A stretch of DNA of 16,135 nucleotides from Candidatus Bathyarchaeota archaeon (GCA_014859805.1 JACUTN010000012.1:1-16135), one strand, 5' to 3'; shown: positions 1-6,973, numbered from the stretch's first letter. The notes: generated by a model not told the origin, from the sequence alone. Translations and numbers: made by a program.

Positions 1-465
1 AACCGTTGCCTGTTCTTTTTCGCCTAGAAGCTTGAGCAACTTTTCGTCATTTCCTACTTTTGGTTTTTCCAGTGTTTGCAGAGTGTTTGTTTTCGTGTTC
101 AAGCTTGCCCATTTCTTTCTTTGAATCCAACCCAAGGCTATTGGTACAAACTGTTTTTCCAAACCAGCCTTTTCAATAGCCTTTTCGAGCGGTCCTTTCT
201 CTCCAAGCTTCTTCAAAGCATTAGTTAAGCGTCTTTCTGGTAAGCCTCTTTTTGCGTGGAGTTTTCCTTCATCGTTAAGCCTTATGATTGTTTGTTTCTT
301 TTCGAGAATTTCCACAATTTTTTTCTGTTGTAATGTCAGGGCTGCACGCATTATCGTTGTATCGGGCAACCTGCTTTCTTTCATTATTTGTTCTACTGAT
401 GCCTTTCCGCCAAGTTTTTCTATTGTCAGCAATGTTTTATGCTCGTTTTCTCTTAGCTCAACCAT
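1..465 (-). CDS. pheS: Phenylalanyl-tRNA synthetase alpha subunit, N-terminal part (runs off the window)
   Basis: Reading the minus strand from the ATG at 465 gives 155 codons with no stop before the window edge. The protein begins MVELRENEHKTLL and continues with a winged-helix-like segment (EKLGGKASVEQIMKES), then KKQTIIRLNDEGK, RGLPERRLTNAL and VPIALGWIQRKKWA. This is the DNA-binding-like N-terminal extension of the archaeal/eukaryotic PheRS alpha chain, which helps hold tRNA-Phe; the catalytic domain lies outside the window. The enzyme charges tRNA-Phe as an alpha2beta2 tetramer in the cytoplasm. An AAGGGA stretch just upstream supports this ATG; a GTG at 480 is an in-frame alternative. 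trpS lies upstream on the same strand, 192 nt away, so the two are probably transcribed separately. Confidence 0.88.
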   Translation of the reverse strand, partial: MVELRENEHKTLLTIEKLGGKASVEQIMKESRLPDTTIMRAALTLQQKKIVEILEKKQTIIRLNDEGKLHAKRGLPERRLTNALKKLGEKGPLEKAIEKAGLEKQFVPIALGWIQRKKWASLNTKTNTLQTLEKPKVGNDEKLLKLLGEKEQATV

Positions 466-522
466 GGCTTTTCCCTTCACGAATGGAATAAGCTGAATTT
501 GATAACGTAGTTGTTATTTCAG

Positions 523-530
523 TTTTAATA
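523..530 (-). promoter_or_regulatory. Putative TATA box of pheS
   Basis: On the minus strand this reads TATTAAAA in an AT-rich setting. It would place the transcription start near 500 and give a leader of about 35 nt before the pheS ATG. Assigned by position and composition only. Confidence 0.35.
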
Positions 531-657
531 AAAGTATGCATGTTCCCAGCTGGTTTTTGTGCAGAATTTATCCGTGTTTTTATGTAAATTGGCGAGGCAT
601 CACTAGACCACAGTAAGGAAGATAATTAAATGGTATTTATAGTTTATTTCTCTTCTA

Positions 658-1767
658 CTATTCCAATTGAAGAACTTCTCGCGCTTTATCGATGAACTTC
701 TTTTTCTTTCGTCGGTGTTCTTTCACAAATTTCAGCACTGTTTCGATTGTTTGCTTTTTGTGTTCTCCACATAATAGTTTTCCAGTCTTGCAGTCATGAT
801 AGATTTTTATAATGTCATCATCATCTTCAACGAAGTGAAAGAGACACATTTCGTATACTGGACAGATTTCTGGAATTCCACCGAGTTCGCGTTGCTCTTT
901 GATGGTTGCTCTTCCGCCAGTAAAAGCGTTGGATATTCTTTGTGTGATTGTTTCTGGGCTGTCGTGTAATGTGAAATAGTTCATTTGTCGCTTGCTCATT
1001 TTTGGAGAACCGTCTAAGCCCTTCATAAGCTTGTGATAGGTTGAGGATGGAGGAATAAACTTGTATTTTCGGTGGAATTTTTGGGCAAGGTCTCTTGTTA
1101 AGCGAATGTGTGGGTCTTGGTCAACTCCCACTGGAATTATGGTAGGTTTAGGTCCACCGAATTCTTCCAGCTCAGGTAGGAGAATGTCTCCAGCTTGTAT
1201 CAAAGCCGATAGATATAGACCTATATGACGTTCACCGTAAATTGCTTTCATAGTAGCTAATGTTACGGCTCTTCCAAAGATTATAGCCAAGTCTTTAACT
1301 CTAATCTCCTTGGATTGCCGATAAATATATGATCGCTCGGGATCCAGTCCTAGTGCAAGCATGTCTGCAACGTTATCTACGGCTATTCTTTCACTTTTCT
1401 CGAACGGAATCTTGTTATCTTCGTAACCTTCAATATCGGCAACGCAGTAGAATGTTTGAGCGCCTTGTTGCTGGAAGTAAATGATTTCTTTGGCAGTCAT
1501 CAAGTGGCCCAAGTGGAACTCGCCTGTGGGTTTTATGCCGCTTAAAACAGCGAATTCTTCATGTTTGTGCATGGCATTTAATATTCTTTCAAAGTCTCGG
1601 TGCCCGAAGACTATTCCGCGTCGCATGTAAAAAGAAGGGTTCGGTACCTTTGATAGAAGGGGTTTAAACGGTTCAATTCCGAATTCTTTGTACAATCGTT
1701 CATAATCTGCGACTACGCTTGCTCCAAAGGGATCAAGCATTGTTTCTTTGCTAGAATTTGGCAGCAA
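658..1767 (-). CDS. trpS: Tryptophanyl-tRNA synthetase
   Basis: Class I aminoacyl-tRNA synthetase that activates tryptophan and loads it on tRNA-Trp. From the chosen start the protein has 369 aa, usual for archaeal TrpRS. The HIGH signature is HLGH (residues 85-88, within GIKPTGEFHLGH) and the KMSKS signature is KMSKR (256-260). The archaeal N-terminal block ADYERLYKEFG and RRGIVFGHRDFERIL precede the Rossmann core. Start choice: the frame stays open to 2010, but the first 80 residues do not look like TrpRS and would reach into the divergent gene at 1985. A TTG at 1767 has a strong SD (GAGGAG, 1774-1779) six bases upstream, and leaves nine residues before the ATG at 1740, which is the other candidate. 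The cognate tRNA-Trp lies at 6145-6310. Confidence 0.93.
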   Translation of the reverse strand: MLPNSSKETMLDPFGASVVADYERLYKEFGIEPFKPLLSKVPNPSFYMRRGIVFGHRDFERILNAMHKHEEFAVLSGIKPTGEFHLGHLMTAKEIIYFQQQGAQTFYCVADIEGYEDNKIPFEKSERIAVDNVADMLALGLDPERSYIYRQSKEIRVKDLAIIFGRAVTLATMKAIYGERHIGLYLSALIQAGDILLPELEEFGGPKPTIIPVGVDQDPHIRLTRDLAQKFHRKYKFIPPSSTYHKLMKGLDGSPKMSKRQMNYFTLHDSPETITQRISNAFTGGRATIKEQRELGGIPEICPVYEMCLFHFVEDDDDIIKIYHDCKTGKLLCGEHKKQTIETVLKFVKEHRRKKKKFIDKAREVLQLE

Positions 1768-1773
1768 ATGTTT

Positions 1774-1820
1774 CTCCTCATTAATGTTAGACGAACATAT
1801 AGGTTCGAGAATGCTTTTAA
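1774..1820 (-). promoter_or_regulatory. trpS promoter (TATA) and Shine-Dalgarno site
   Basis: On the minus strand a TATA-like TTAAAAG (1820-1814) would start transcription near 1790. GAGGAG (1779-1774) follows, six bases before the TTG at 1767. The SD decides the start codon of trpS. Confidence 0.5.
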
Positions 1821-1984
1821 GTTTGAGCATGTCTGCTACAAAAACAGTGAGACTTTTAACAAGTGCTAATGCCAGTCCAACGCATTCCCCAACGAACGTG
1901 ATTAAATAACGATGTTTAAAAATTTTTTGGCAAACTATTTTAAGCAACTCTACGATATTTCGAAAACTAACATGAGGGAAAGCT

Positions 1985-2545
1985 ATGATATCTGAAAAAA
2001 CAGAAATCAATTTATCATCATCATATAGGCTTCTTCATCCAATGCATACAGTGCTTGTTTCATGTGTAGGCAAGAATGGAAAACCGAACATCATAACTTT
2101 GGCGTGGGCTATGCCAGCATCAATTAACCCGCCACTCGTTGCCATAAGCATCGCACCAAAAAGACACTCTCATACACTTATTGAAGAAACAAAAGAGTTT
2201 GTAGTTAACATCCCAACAATGGAAATGTTGAAAGAAACATTGTTTTGCGGTAGAAGAAGCGGCAGAAACTATGACAAATTCAAAGAAACTGGCTTGACGC
2301 CTTTACCAGCTAAAAAGGTGAAACCACCCATAATAAAAGAGTGCGTAGCGCATATAGAGTGCACGCTCCACAGTCAGTTCGCGGCTGGAGACCACACAAT
2401 TTTCGTTGGCGAAATAGTTGAAGCTTACGCAAATAAAGAAGTGTTCACGAATAAGTATGACTTAGAAAAAGCAAGCATGATTTTTCATTTAGGCGGAAAT
2501 GACTTCGCAACACTCGAACCAAAAGTTTTCACGCCCAAACTCTAA
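1985..2545 (+). CDS. Flavin reductase-like (FMN-binding, DIM6/NTAB type) protein
   Basis: A 186-aa protein of the flavin reductase-like domain family, which binds FMN in a split-barrel fold and usually works as a dimer with NAD(P)H or as an electron carrier (flavoredoxin type). Family-like blocks are RLLHPMHTVLVSCVGKNGKPN near the N-terminus, TLAWAMPASINPPLVAISIAPKRHSH (residues 32-57; partner of the flavin pocket), and the later TKEFVVNIPT and HTIFVGEIVEAYANKE. No second domain or membrane segment is visible. The substrate cannot be told from sequence. GAGG lies about eight bases before the ATG. A TATA-like GTTTAAA at 1914-1920 lies upstream, in the region divergent from trpS. The gene stands alone, about 100 nt ahead of map on the same strand. 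Confidence 0.85.
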   Translation: MISEKTEINLSSSYRLLHPMHTVLVSCVGKNGKPNIITLAWAMPASINPPLVAISIAPKRHSHTLIEETKEFVVNIPTMEMLKETLFCGRRSGRNYDKFKETGLTPLPAKKVKPPIIKECVAHIECTLHSQFAAGDHTIFVGEIVEAYANKEVFTNKYDLEKASMIFHLGGNDFATLEPKVFTPKL

Positions 2546-2643
2546 ACTATTATAAAGCTAAAACTGGTAGGTTTCACCAACTACGTCATGCTGGTTATTG
2601 TAAGCTTTTTAAGGTATAACATTGTTAGCCGTAATAAAGTAAA

Positions 2644-3561
2644 GTGACGTTAATGAACGGTTTTGACAAAGACGCTATTCAAAAGTTCAAGCTGTCTGGG
2701 AAAATTCTCCGTGAAACACGTGAAGAAATGAAACACTACGTTCGCGAAGGCATGCCCATAATTGACGTTTGCGAAAAAACTGAGAACCTAATACGGAAAA
2801 AAGGTGGAAAACCAGCATTTCCATGTAATGTTTCAATAAACGAGATAGCAGCACACTACACGTCGCCGCCAAATGACAAAAAAAGAATTCCAGAGAAATC
2901 CATAGTTAAGTTGGACCTAGGCGTTCACGTGGATGGTTATTTAACAGACAGCGAAATCACAATATGCTTCAACCCAGAATACACAAGTCTTGTAAAAACG
3001 GCGGAACAAGCCCTGAAAACAGCAATAAACAACATACATCCAGGAATTTCAACTTCAACACTTGGCGCAATAATCGAAAAAACCATAAAATCTCGCGGCT
3101 TCAAACCAATCTCAAACTTGACTGGGCACCAAATTGGAAGATACCTCATTCACGCCGGCACCTCCATACCTAATGTTTCGCGTATGTCCTTTTTTTCAAA
3201 AATCAAGCTGGGAGGAGTCTACGCCATCGAACCATTCGTAACCTTACCAAACGCAATAGGCAAAGTTAAAAACGGAGACGAAGTCACAATCTTCCGATTT
3301 CTCAAGCGAAAATCATCAAAGAATCCTTATGCAAAAAGGCTTCTAAAATACATTGAGGAGAACTTCAGAACGTTGCCTTTTGCTGAACGTTGGCTACAAA
3401 ATGTTGTGCCGAAAGAACATTACAGAGAAGCCTTCCAAGAGCTTTTATCTTCAAAGGCTCTTATGGGCTATCCCATATTCATTGAAGCCAGCGGAAAACC
3501 AGTAGCTCAGGCTGAACACACCGTATTGATAGTTGAAGATGGATGTATAATCTTAACTTAG
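2644..3561 (+). CDS. map: Methionine aminopeptidase, type II
   Basis: Removes the initiator methionine from new proteins. Counting from the GTG at 2644 (305 aa), the metal ligands of the pita-bread fold are D91 (KLDLG), D102 (LTDSEIT), H162 (TGHQIGRY), E196 (YAIEPF) and E291 (QAEHTVL). The helper histidines are H71 (AAHYTSP) and H170 (LIHAG). The stretch of about 60 residues between E196 and E291, including KNPYAKRLLKYIEENF, is the helical insertion that defines type II enzymes. The start is uncertain: the GTG at 2644 or the ATG at 2653. A TATA-like CTTTTTAAGG at 2605-2614 puts the transcription start close to 2637, so the mRNA is nearly leaderless. Its 3' end overlaps the convergent gene at 3558 by 4 nt. 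Confidence 0.95.
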   Translation: MTLMNGFDKDAIQKFKLSGKILRETREEMKHYVREGMPIIDVCEKTENLIRKKGGKPAFPCNVSINEIAAHYTSPPNDKKRIPEKSIVKLDLGVHVDGYLTDSEITICFNPEYTSLVKTAEQALKTAINNIHPGISTSTLGAIIEKTIKSRGFKPISNLTGHQIGRYLIHAGTSIPNVSRMSFFSKIKLGGVYAIEPFVTLPNAIGKVKNGDEVTIFRFLKRKSSKNPYAKRLLKYIEENFRTLPFAERWLQNVVPKEHYREAFQELLSSKALMGYPIFIEASGKPVAQAEHTVLIVEDGCIILT

Positions 3562-3965
3562 AAAAGCGTTCTTTTCTTTTTCTCTTCAACTTCCCTGTAA
3601 ATTGCTGTTATCAACATGTTTTCGTTGCATTTCTGGCATGGGTCAACCTCTCTAAAAATGTAGTCTCCACGTTGAAAGTCTCGGACGCTCTTGAAACCGC
3701 ATTTTCTACATTCAATTGTGGTTGTTACGGACGGAGTCTTTATGCTTAAACGTTTTATTCTTTTCCTTGTCTGAAACAGCACATACGTAGATAAGGCTGC
3801 ACCCAAAAATCCTATGAGTAACAGGTAATATGCCGCGATTCCGTTGGAGCTGAAGGCACTGATGGCTAGAATAAGGGCTGTTAAAGACAACGCTAAAGTT
3901 ATGAATATCACCAGCAACACAAACGACGAGATTTTGGTTGTTGCAGATGATGATTTTTTACTCAT
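3558..3965 (-). CDS. Small membrane protein with C-terminal zinc ribbon
   Basis: A 135-aa protein of no family I recognise. It has a basic N-terminus (MSKKSSSATTK), two hydrophobic helices (about residues 13-36 and 42-64), a basic stretch (RKRIKRL) and then a cytoplasmic-type zinc ribbon with C86, C89, C110 and C113 (CRKCG and CQKC). It ends in a charged tail, REVEEKKKRTLF. The ATG has the SD GGAGAG and lies 12 nt after the stop of the DUF1512 gene, so the two are very probably one transcription unit. This pairing hints that both act at the membrane, but no function can be named. The stop overlaps the 3' end of the convergent map gene. Confidence 0.8.
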   Translation of the reverse strand: MSKKSSSATTKISSFVLLVIFITLALSLTALILAISAFSSNGIAAYYLLLIGFLGAALSTYVLFQTRKRIKRLSIKTPSVTTTIECRKCGFKSVRDFQRGDYIFREVDPCQKCNENMLITAIYREVEEKKKRTLF

Positions 3966-3977
3966 TTTGCCACTCTC

Positions 3978-5117
3978 CTATTGCCCGATGCCAATGGTGT
4001 TACCCACCCCAGCAATAATCACCCTGTCACCTTCTTTCGTTTTCTCTAAAATAACTTGCTTTATTCTCTCGATAGCCTTGTCGACGGCATCAAAAATCTC
4101 TTTGCGCATCGGTGAAACAGCATCTCCAATGTCTTCCTTTATTATTACAGCGTTTATTGGAATGCGATATTTTAAGATTGACTCCTCAATTTTGAACTGA
4201 TCTACACCAGGTCCTCCTATGGCTGCCCCCACTCCCTCAGCAACTTCGCCAACCGCTTCACCTTCAAGCTTCAAGGCAGCGTCTACCATGATTATCATAG
4301 CTATTTCTCCTTCACTTTCCTCAACTACCGTTTTTATCGCTTCTCCAGGCTTGCCGACGTTTCCTCCCGGTCCTTCAGCTTTAATAACATACGCTGTTCG
4401 TCCTTCAATCGGCACGGCTGCAACAACACAGTCTTTCGCTATATTTCTCGTCGGGTGTCCATGCGTTAGCTTTGCTGCTACGAGTGCTCCTGCCCCGTCG
4501 CCTATTGGTTGACCATCTGCGAAGGCTTTTAATGCGCTGGCGTAGGCTTCAGCCTCCCGCATGACAAGGGGCAATATCATTTGTATCTGCATTATAATAT
4601 AGAGACTTAACGTTTTCTTGCCTAGTAAATAAAAGTGTCTTATCACTTTGTAGATGAAGTTTAGAGCCATTGCTGCTTCAAGAGTGTTTTCAAGATTGTT
4701 CACTTGAGTTTTGTCTGTTGCTGGCGCCATCAATTTTACATCATCCTTGAAACGCGTGTCCCTGACATCCAGTATATGTTCGAGCTTCCCAACTATTCCT
4801 GCAGGGTCTAGGCTTTGAGGTGATATTGTGAAATACTCTAAGAACCTGTCAACTCTAGCCGTGGGATCTGTTTGCGGCTTTCCAATCTCTTTTATTGTTT
4901 CTATTACGATTTTTCTTCCTTCATCCCTAAGGTATTTCAGTTTGAAAAGTGAGCCTTCAACTTCCCTAAGCATGATGTATGTGTTAATTTTTTGTCCATA
5001 AAACATGAAAACAAAGAAAAAAGCATAGAAGAGCAAGGTTAGAATCCACGAAAACTCCCCAAACGGTTCTTGCATAATCTGACTCTGTAAAGCTGCCATT
5101 CCCGCCAATTGGTTCAC
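3978..5117 (-). CDS. DUF1512 family protein, membrane-anchored
   Basis: A 379-aa archaeal protein that I assign to the uncharacterised DUF1512 family from its overall sequence. One transmembrane helix lies near the N-terminus (about residues 22-41, FSWILTLLFYAFFFVFMFYG). It is followed by a helical region with FRFL-like blocks (RVDRFLEYFTISPQSLDP, KLEHILDVRDTRFK) and then an alpha/beta C-terminal half rich in glycine (QPIGDGAGALVAAKL, EGPGGNVGKPGEA, RVIIAGVGNTIGIGQ). The protein is conserved in archaea, but its role is unknown to me; a nucleotide- or metal-binding role for the glycine-rich end is speculation. The start is GTG with SD GGTGAG. It is followed after 12 nt by the zinc-ribbon gene. 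A palindrome overlaps its presumed transcription start. Confidence 0.82.
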   Translation of the reverse strand: MNQLAGMAALQSQIMQEPFGEFSWILTLLFYAFFFVFMFYGQKINTYIMLREVEGSLFKLKYLRDEGRKIVIETIKEIGKPQTDPTARVDRFLEYFTISPQSLDPAGIVGKLEHILDVRDTRFKDDVKLMAPATDKTQVNNLENTLEAAMALNFIYKVIRHFYLLGKKTLSLYIIMQIQMILPLVMREAEAYASALKAFADGQPIGDGAGALVAAKLTHGHPTRNIAKDCVVAAVPIEGRTAYVIKAEGPGGNVGKPGEAIKTVVEESEGEIAMIIMVDAALKLEGEAVGEVAEGVGAAIGGPGVDQFKIEESILKYRIPINAVIIKEDIGDAVSPMRKEIFDAVDKAIERIKQVILEKTKEGDRVIIAGVGNTIGIGQ

Positions 5118-5122
5118 AAACT

Positions 5123-5140
5123 CACCTTTTGGAAAAGGTG
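5123..5140. promoter_or_regulatory. Perfect palindrome over the start region of the DUF1512 gene
   Basis: The two arms CACCTTTT and AAAAGGTG surround a central GG, giving an 18-nt inverted repeat. On the minus strand it contains the SD (GGTGAG) for the GTG at 5117. A TATA-like ACTTATAACT lies at 5160-5151, which predicts a transcription start near 5129, inside the palindrome. It could be a repressor operator over the start site, or, if transcription begins further upstream, an RNA hairpin that hides the SD. Confidence 0.5.
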
Positions 5141-5201
5141 ATCAATGCTTAGTTATAAGTTTTAGGTAATTCCACTCCAAATTGGAACACTAAATTTAGA
5201 C

Positions 5202-5327
5202 GGGGCTGCCAGCTTTCCCGGGTTCGCGTGGCCGAAGACCACACTACAGCCGGGAACGGAGCGCAGTTTAACTTCTGAGTTCGGAATGAGATCAGGTGGG
5301 TCCCGCACCCTATGACCGGCAAACCCC
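5202..5327 (-). rRNA. rrf: 5S ribosomal RNA
   Basis: The minus strand carries the hallmark 5S blocks in order: GCCGGTCATAGGGTGCGGG, ACCTGATCTCATTCCGAA, CTCAGAAGTTAAACTGCG, then GGTCTTCGGCCACGCGAAC and the closing GCTGGCAGCCCC. The two ends pair (GCCGG with CTGGC, and GGGG with CCCC), forming helix I. The length of about 126 nt is normal for archaea; exact ends are uncertain by a few bases. No 16S or 23S gene is in the window, so this is a stand-alone 5S locus, as in several archaeal lineages. A weak TATA-like sequence lies near 5353-5360 on the minus strand. Confidence 0.95.
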
Positions 5328-5497
5328 AAAAATACACGTTATGTCTATGCTCATTAACTTTTCGCTTCTGACAATAGAGACTTCTTGATCTTTCTCTCAA
5401 AAGAAGCCCCAATTCTTCTTATGTGTAACCGTGAAGCCCTAGAGAAGGCTGGTGTTCCTCAAATATTTTCTTAATTGTCTTAGACCCAACTTGGAAC

Positions 5498-5506
5498 AGA
5501 AAAAAG
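5498..5506 (-). terminator. Poly-T terminator after the four-helix membrane protein
   Basis: Just downstream of the stop at 5526, the minus strand reads CCTTCTCC followed by six T (5505-5500). Such U-rich stretches end transcription in archaea. The rest of the gene-free stretch 5328-5497 shows only the presumed upstream region of the 5S gene. Confidence 0.5.
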
Positions 5507-5525
5507 GAGAAGGGGAGATTATTCT

Positions 5526-5903
5526 TTAGTCTTTCGTTATGGCAAGGACAGATCTGATCGAAATTATGACGGCAGCTGGAGCTGCAAACGCTACGATATA
5601 GTTTAGGATGTAGTAAGCCCATTGGTATAGCAGATCATGAATAGTGCCCAGTGGAAGCCAGACATTTGCACTGCTGGCTACTATCAGAGCAATTGTTGCT
5701 ATAAGAAACGGAGTCACCTCTTTAGCTGTTATGCTTGTGATACCAATAATGATTCCTAAGATTAGCATGATCAAAGTGACATATGCGTTAGCATCTGAAA
5801 TAGCTTGACCGTCCCAGGCCATATAGCCGACTGCCAGTCCTGCTACAATTGCTATAACAACGAAGGCGATGTACGCCCATCGTGCTATTTCTTCCATTTC
5901 CAT
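5526..5903 (-). CDS. Small four-helix membrane protein, unknown function
   Basis: A 125-aa hydrophobic protein that I do not recognise. Four membrane segments are visible at about residues 7-29, 40-60, 64-82 and 96-120, with short loops (MAWDGQAISDAN, TAKEV, PLGTIHDLLYQW). There is almost no charge outside the ends. No signal peptide and no catalytic motif can be seen. The start could be M1 (ATG at 5903) or M3 (ATG at 5897). A TATA box TTTATAAT at 5948-5941 predicts a short leader of about 15 nt, fitting either. It stands alone, followed by a poly-T terminator, between the 5S gene and tRNA-Trp. Confidence 0.72.
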   Translation of the reverse strand: MEMEEIARWAYIAFVVIAIVAGLAVGYMAWDGQAISDANAYVTLIMLILGIIIGITSITAKEVTPFLIATIALIVASSANVWLPLGTIHDLLYQWAYYILNYIVAFAAPAAVIISIRSVLAITKD

Positions 5904-5940
5904 TTTAAACCCACAAAGGTTTAGTTATCATCGCTAACAT

Positions 5941-5948
5941 ATTATAAA
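5941..5948 (-). promoter_or_regulatory. TATA box of the four-helix membrane protein gene
   Basis: The minus strand reads TTTATAAT; a start about 25 nt downstream would fall near 5918, 15 nt before the ATG at 5903. The rest of the gene-free stretch 5949-6144 holds only the tRNA-Trp promoter candidate. Confidence 0.5.
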
Positions 5949-6101
5949 TCTTACGCATGGAATCAATCTGGAAAACCACTTCTTAGGGCGTTCCAAAGAT
6001 GCAAAGCTGTAAAATATGCTATAAAAGCCCTTAAAAAAATCACAGCCGCATTATTCCCACAGGAAAGTTTTATAAAACCTCTTTCTTGTTGAAAGAATAA
6101 C

Positions 6102-6111
6102 GCATATATTT
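6102..6111 (+). promoter_or_regulatory. Putative TATA box of tRNA-Trp
   Basis: GCATATATTT lies 34-43 nt before the first tRNA base, predicting transcription from about 6134. A second AT-rich candidate, GTTTTATAAAAC, lies at 6067-6078. Confidence 0.4.
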
Positions 6112-6182
6112 CATCCTTCACAGTTAATCTAATGTCTAAAAAAAGGGGCCGTAGTCTAGACAGGAATGACGACGGGCTCCAG

Positions 6183-6242
6183 AAGCAAAAGCACGGGTTT
6201 GCTGACCACATGGGATGAAGAAGTTCTGGAGCGGTTAGAGAA
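6183..6242 (+). other. tRNA-Trp intron 1 (position 37/38), C/D-guide-like
   Basis: About 60 nt inserted after G37. It contains CTGA (6202-6205), an exact D or D-prime box, and ATGAAGA (6215-6221), one mismatch from the C box. Two stretches pair with the exons: ACGGGTTT (6193-6200) with AAACCCGT (6241-6248), and TTCTGGAGC (6224-6232) with GCTCCAGAA (6176-6184). A known parallel is the euryarchaeal tRNA-Trp intron, which guides ribose methylation at positions 34 and 39. The classical bulge-helix-bulge at this junction is weak: only CTC against GAG before the bulge. Boundaries are set so that a 7-nt loop remains. Confidence 0.65.
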
Positions 6243-6249
6243 ACCCGTA

Positions 6250-6281
6250 GGAACGGTGCCTAAGCACTGTTTCCGGGTAAA
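6250..6281 (+). other. tRNA-Trp intron 2 (variable region), bulge-helix-bulge
   Basis: About 32 nt in the variable region. AGG occurs at both ends (6249-6251, 6281-6283), so four neighbouring cut pairs give the same mature AGGTC. A bulge-helix-bulge can be drawn: exon CCCG (6244-6247) pairs with CGGG (6274-6277), with three-nt bulges on each side. An inner hairpin GAACGGTGC/GCACTGTTTC closes on the loop CTAA with one bulged T. The alternative, a true long variable arm, does not suit tRNA-Trp. Confidence 0.6.
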
Positions 6282-6339
6282 GGTCGCTGGTTCAAATCCG
6301 GCCGGCCCCACTTCTTAGGCAAACTTAGCGTGGGTCACC

Positions 6340-6519
6340 ATGAACCCCATGTTAGAGATATTGCACGACTGTGCGGATTGGAGCAGAGTATTGCTAAACA
6401 AGAGATTGTGCAAGCATGTTGCAAAGCTCCTACTTACGGTAGATAGAGAAAAAGCTTCGGAAATGTTGAGAAGAATTGATGCTGAAAAAGGTATGTGGCA
6501 ATTCAAACAATATACATAA
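6340..6519 (+). CDS. Small hypothetical protein, 59 aa
   Basis: An ORF starting MNPMLEILHDCADWS and ending KGMWQFKQYT, 29 nt after tRNA-Trp. It is predicted to be mostly helical and basic in the middle (LLNKRLCKHVAKLL), with a second helix, REKASEMLRRIDAEKG. No family is recognised. The start has only a weak SD-like GTGGGT. Codon use looks natural, but the length is small enough for chance. It might be a DNA- or RNA-binding peptide, or not a gene at all. Confidence 0.4.
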   Translation: MNPMLEILHDCADWSRVLLNKRLCKHVAKLLLTVDREKASEMLRRIDAEKGMWQFKQYT

Positions 6520-6589
6520 AAAGAAAGTCCGCGCTTCGCAATGTGCTAACTTCTGCAGAGATTCCACGCAAGAATTAAGTTGCTAATAG

Positions 6590-6598
6590 CATATAAAG
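6590..6598 (+). promoter_or_regulatory. TATA box of the winged-helix gene
   Basis: CATATAAAG lies about 40 nt before the ATG at 6635. It predicts a start near 6620, just before the SD GAGGGA at 6624-6629. This well-placed pair supports the gene start. Confidence 0.55.
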
Positions 6599-6634
6599 GG
6601 GTTAGGAAGAGAAAGTGTTCTTTGAGGGAACTAG

Positions 6635-6973
6635 ATGAAAGTGGAAAAGAAGATTATCTTATACTTATATGAATATGGAAACACAAGGGAAAGCGACTTA
6701 ATCAACTACGGTGTAAAGAAATTCGACTACTCTTCAGAAGAGATGAAGAAGGTCATAAAGCGAATGGTGATAAAAGGTAAAATTCACTATATTGTTCACA
6801 GCAAACTTGAACCACCCGAAGTTTATATCAGCTTGAAAGAACTTTTACCTCCCGAAATCGCAAAGACCCTCATTCAAGCCTTCATCCAAATGAAAGCACG
6901 AGAAGAAGACGTGCAGAAAATCCTTGAAGAAGCAGCATCAATCGCAGAGCAGATGAGACAAAAGCATTCGTAA
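6635..6973 (+). CDS. Winged-helix DNA-binding protein, small
   Basis: A 112-aa protein. Residues 1-70 read like a winged helix: helix 1 KKIILYLYEYGNT, helix 2 ESDLINYGVKKF, helix 3 SSEEMKKVIKRMVIKGKI, then a two-strand wing, IHYIVHSKLEPPEVYISL. The C-terminal 35 residues form a charged helix (AREEDVQKILEEAASIAEQM) that could dimerise as a coiled coil. It could be a transcription regulator; target and signal are unknown. The ATG has a clear SD (GAGGGA) and TATA box. It stands alone ahead of eL38 on the same strand. Confidence 0.78.
   Translation: MKVEKKIILYLYEYGNTRESDLINYGVKKFDYSSEEMKKVIKRMVIKGKIHYIVHSKLEPPEVYISLKELLPPEIAKTLIQAFIQMKAREEDVQKILEEAASIAEQMRQKHS

Larger units (their letters stand above)
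6145..6310 (+). tRNA. trnW: tRNA-Trp (CCA anticodon), interrupted twice
   Basis: The acceptor stem GGGGCCG (6145-6151) pairs perfectly with CGGCCCC (6303-6309), followed by the discriminator A at 6310. The D arm is GTC/GAC (6154-6156, 6168-6170). The anticodon stem ACGGG (6172-6176) pairs with CCCGT (6244-6248). The loop starts CTCCAG, so the anticodon is CCA at 6179-6181. The T arm is GCTGG/CCGGC with loop TTCAAAT (6286-6302). Between the anticodon G37 and A38 there are about 60 extra nt. The variable region is 37 nt long instead of 5, and its excess forms a hairpin of its own. Removing 60 and 32 nt leaves exactly 74 nt, a normal class I tRNA including A73. The CCA end is not encoded. Assignment to Trp rests on the anticodon loop and overall fit. 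Confidence 0.88.

Noticed and set aside
1768..2010. N-terminal extension of trpS up to the ATG at 2010
   Set aside because: It does not resemble TrpRS, reaches into the divergent flavin reductase gene, and an SD-preceded TTG at 1767 fits the family length.
5149..5412. Minus-strand 87-aa frame
   Set aside because: It lies over the 5S rRNA gene, whose signature sequences and closing stem are clear.
5963..6211. Minus-strand 82-aa frame
   Set aside because: It overlaps the opposite strand of tRNA-Trp and its promoter, and has no family likeness.
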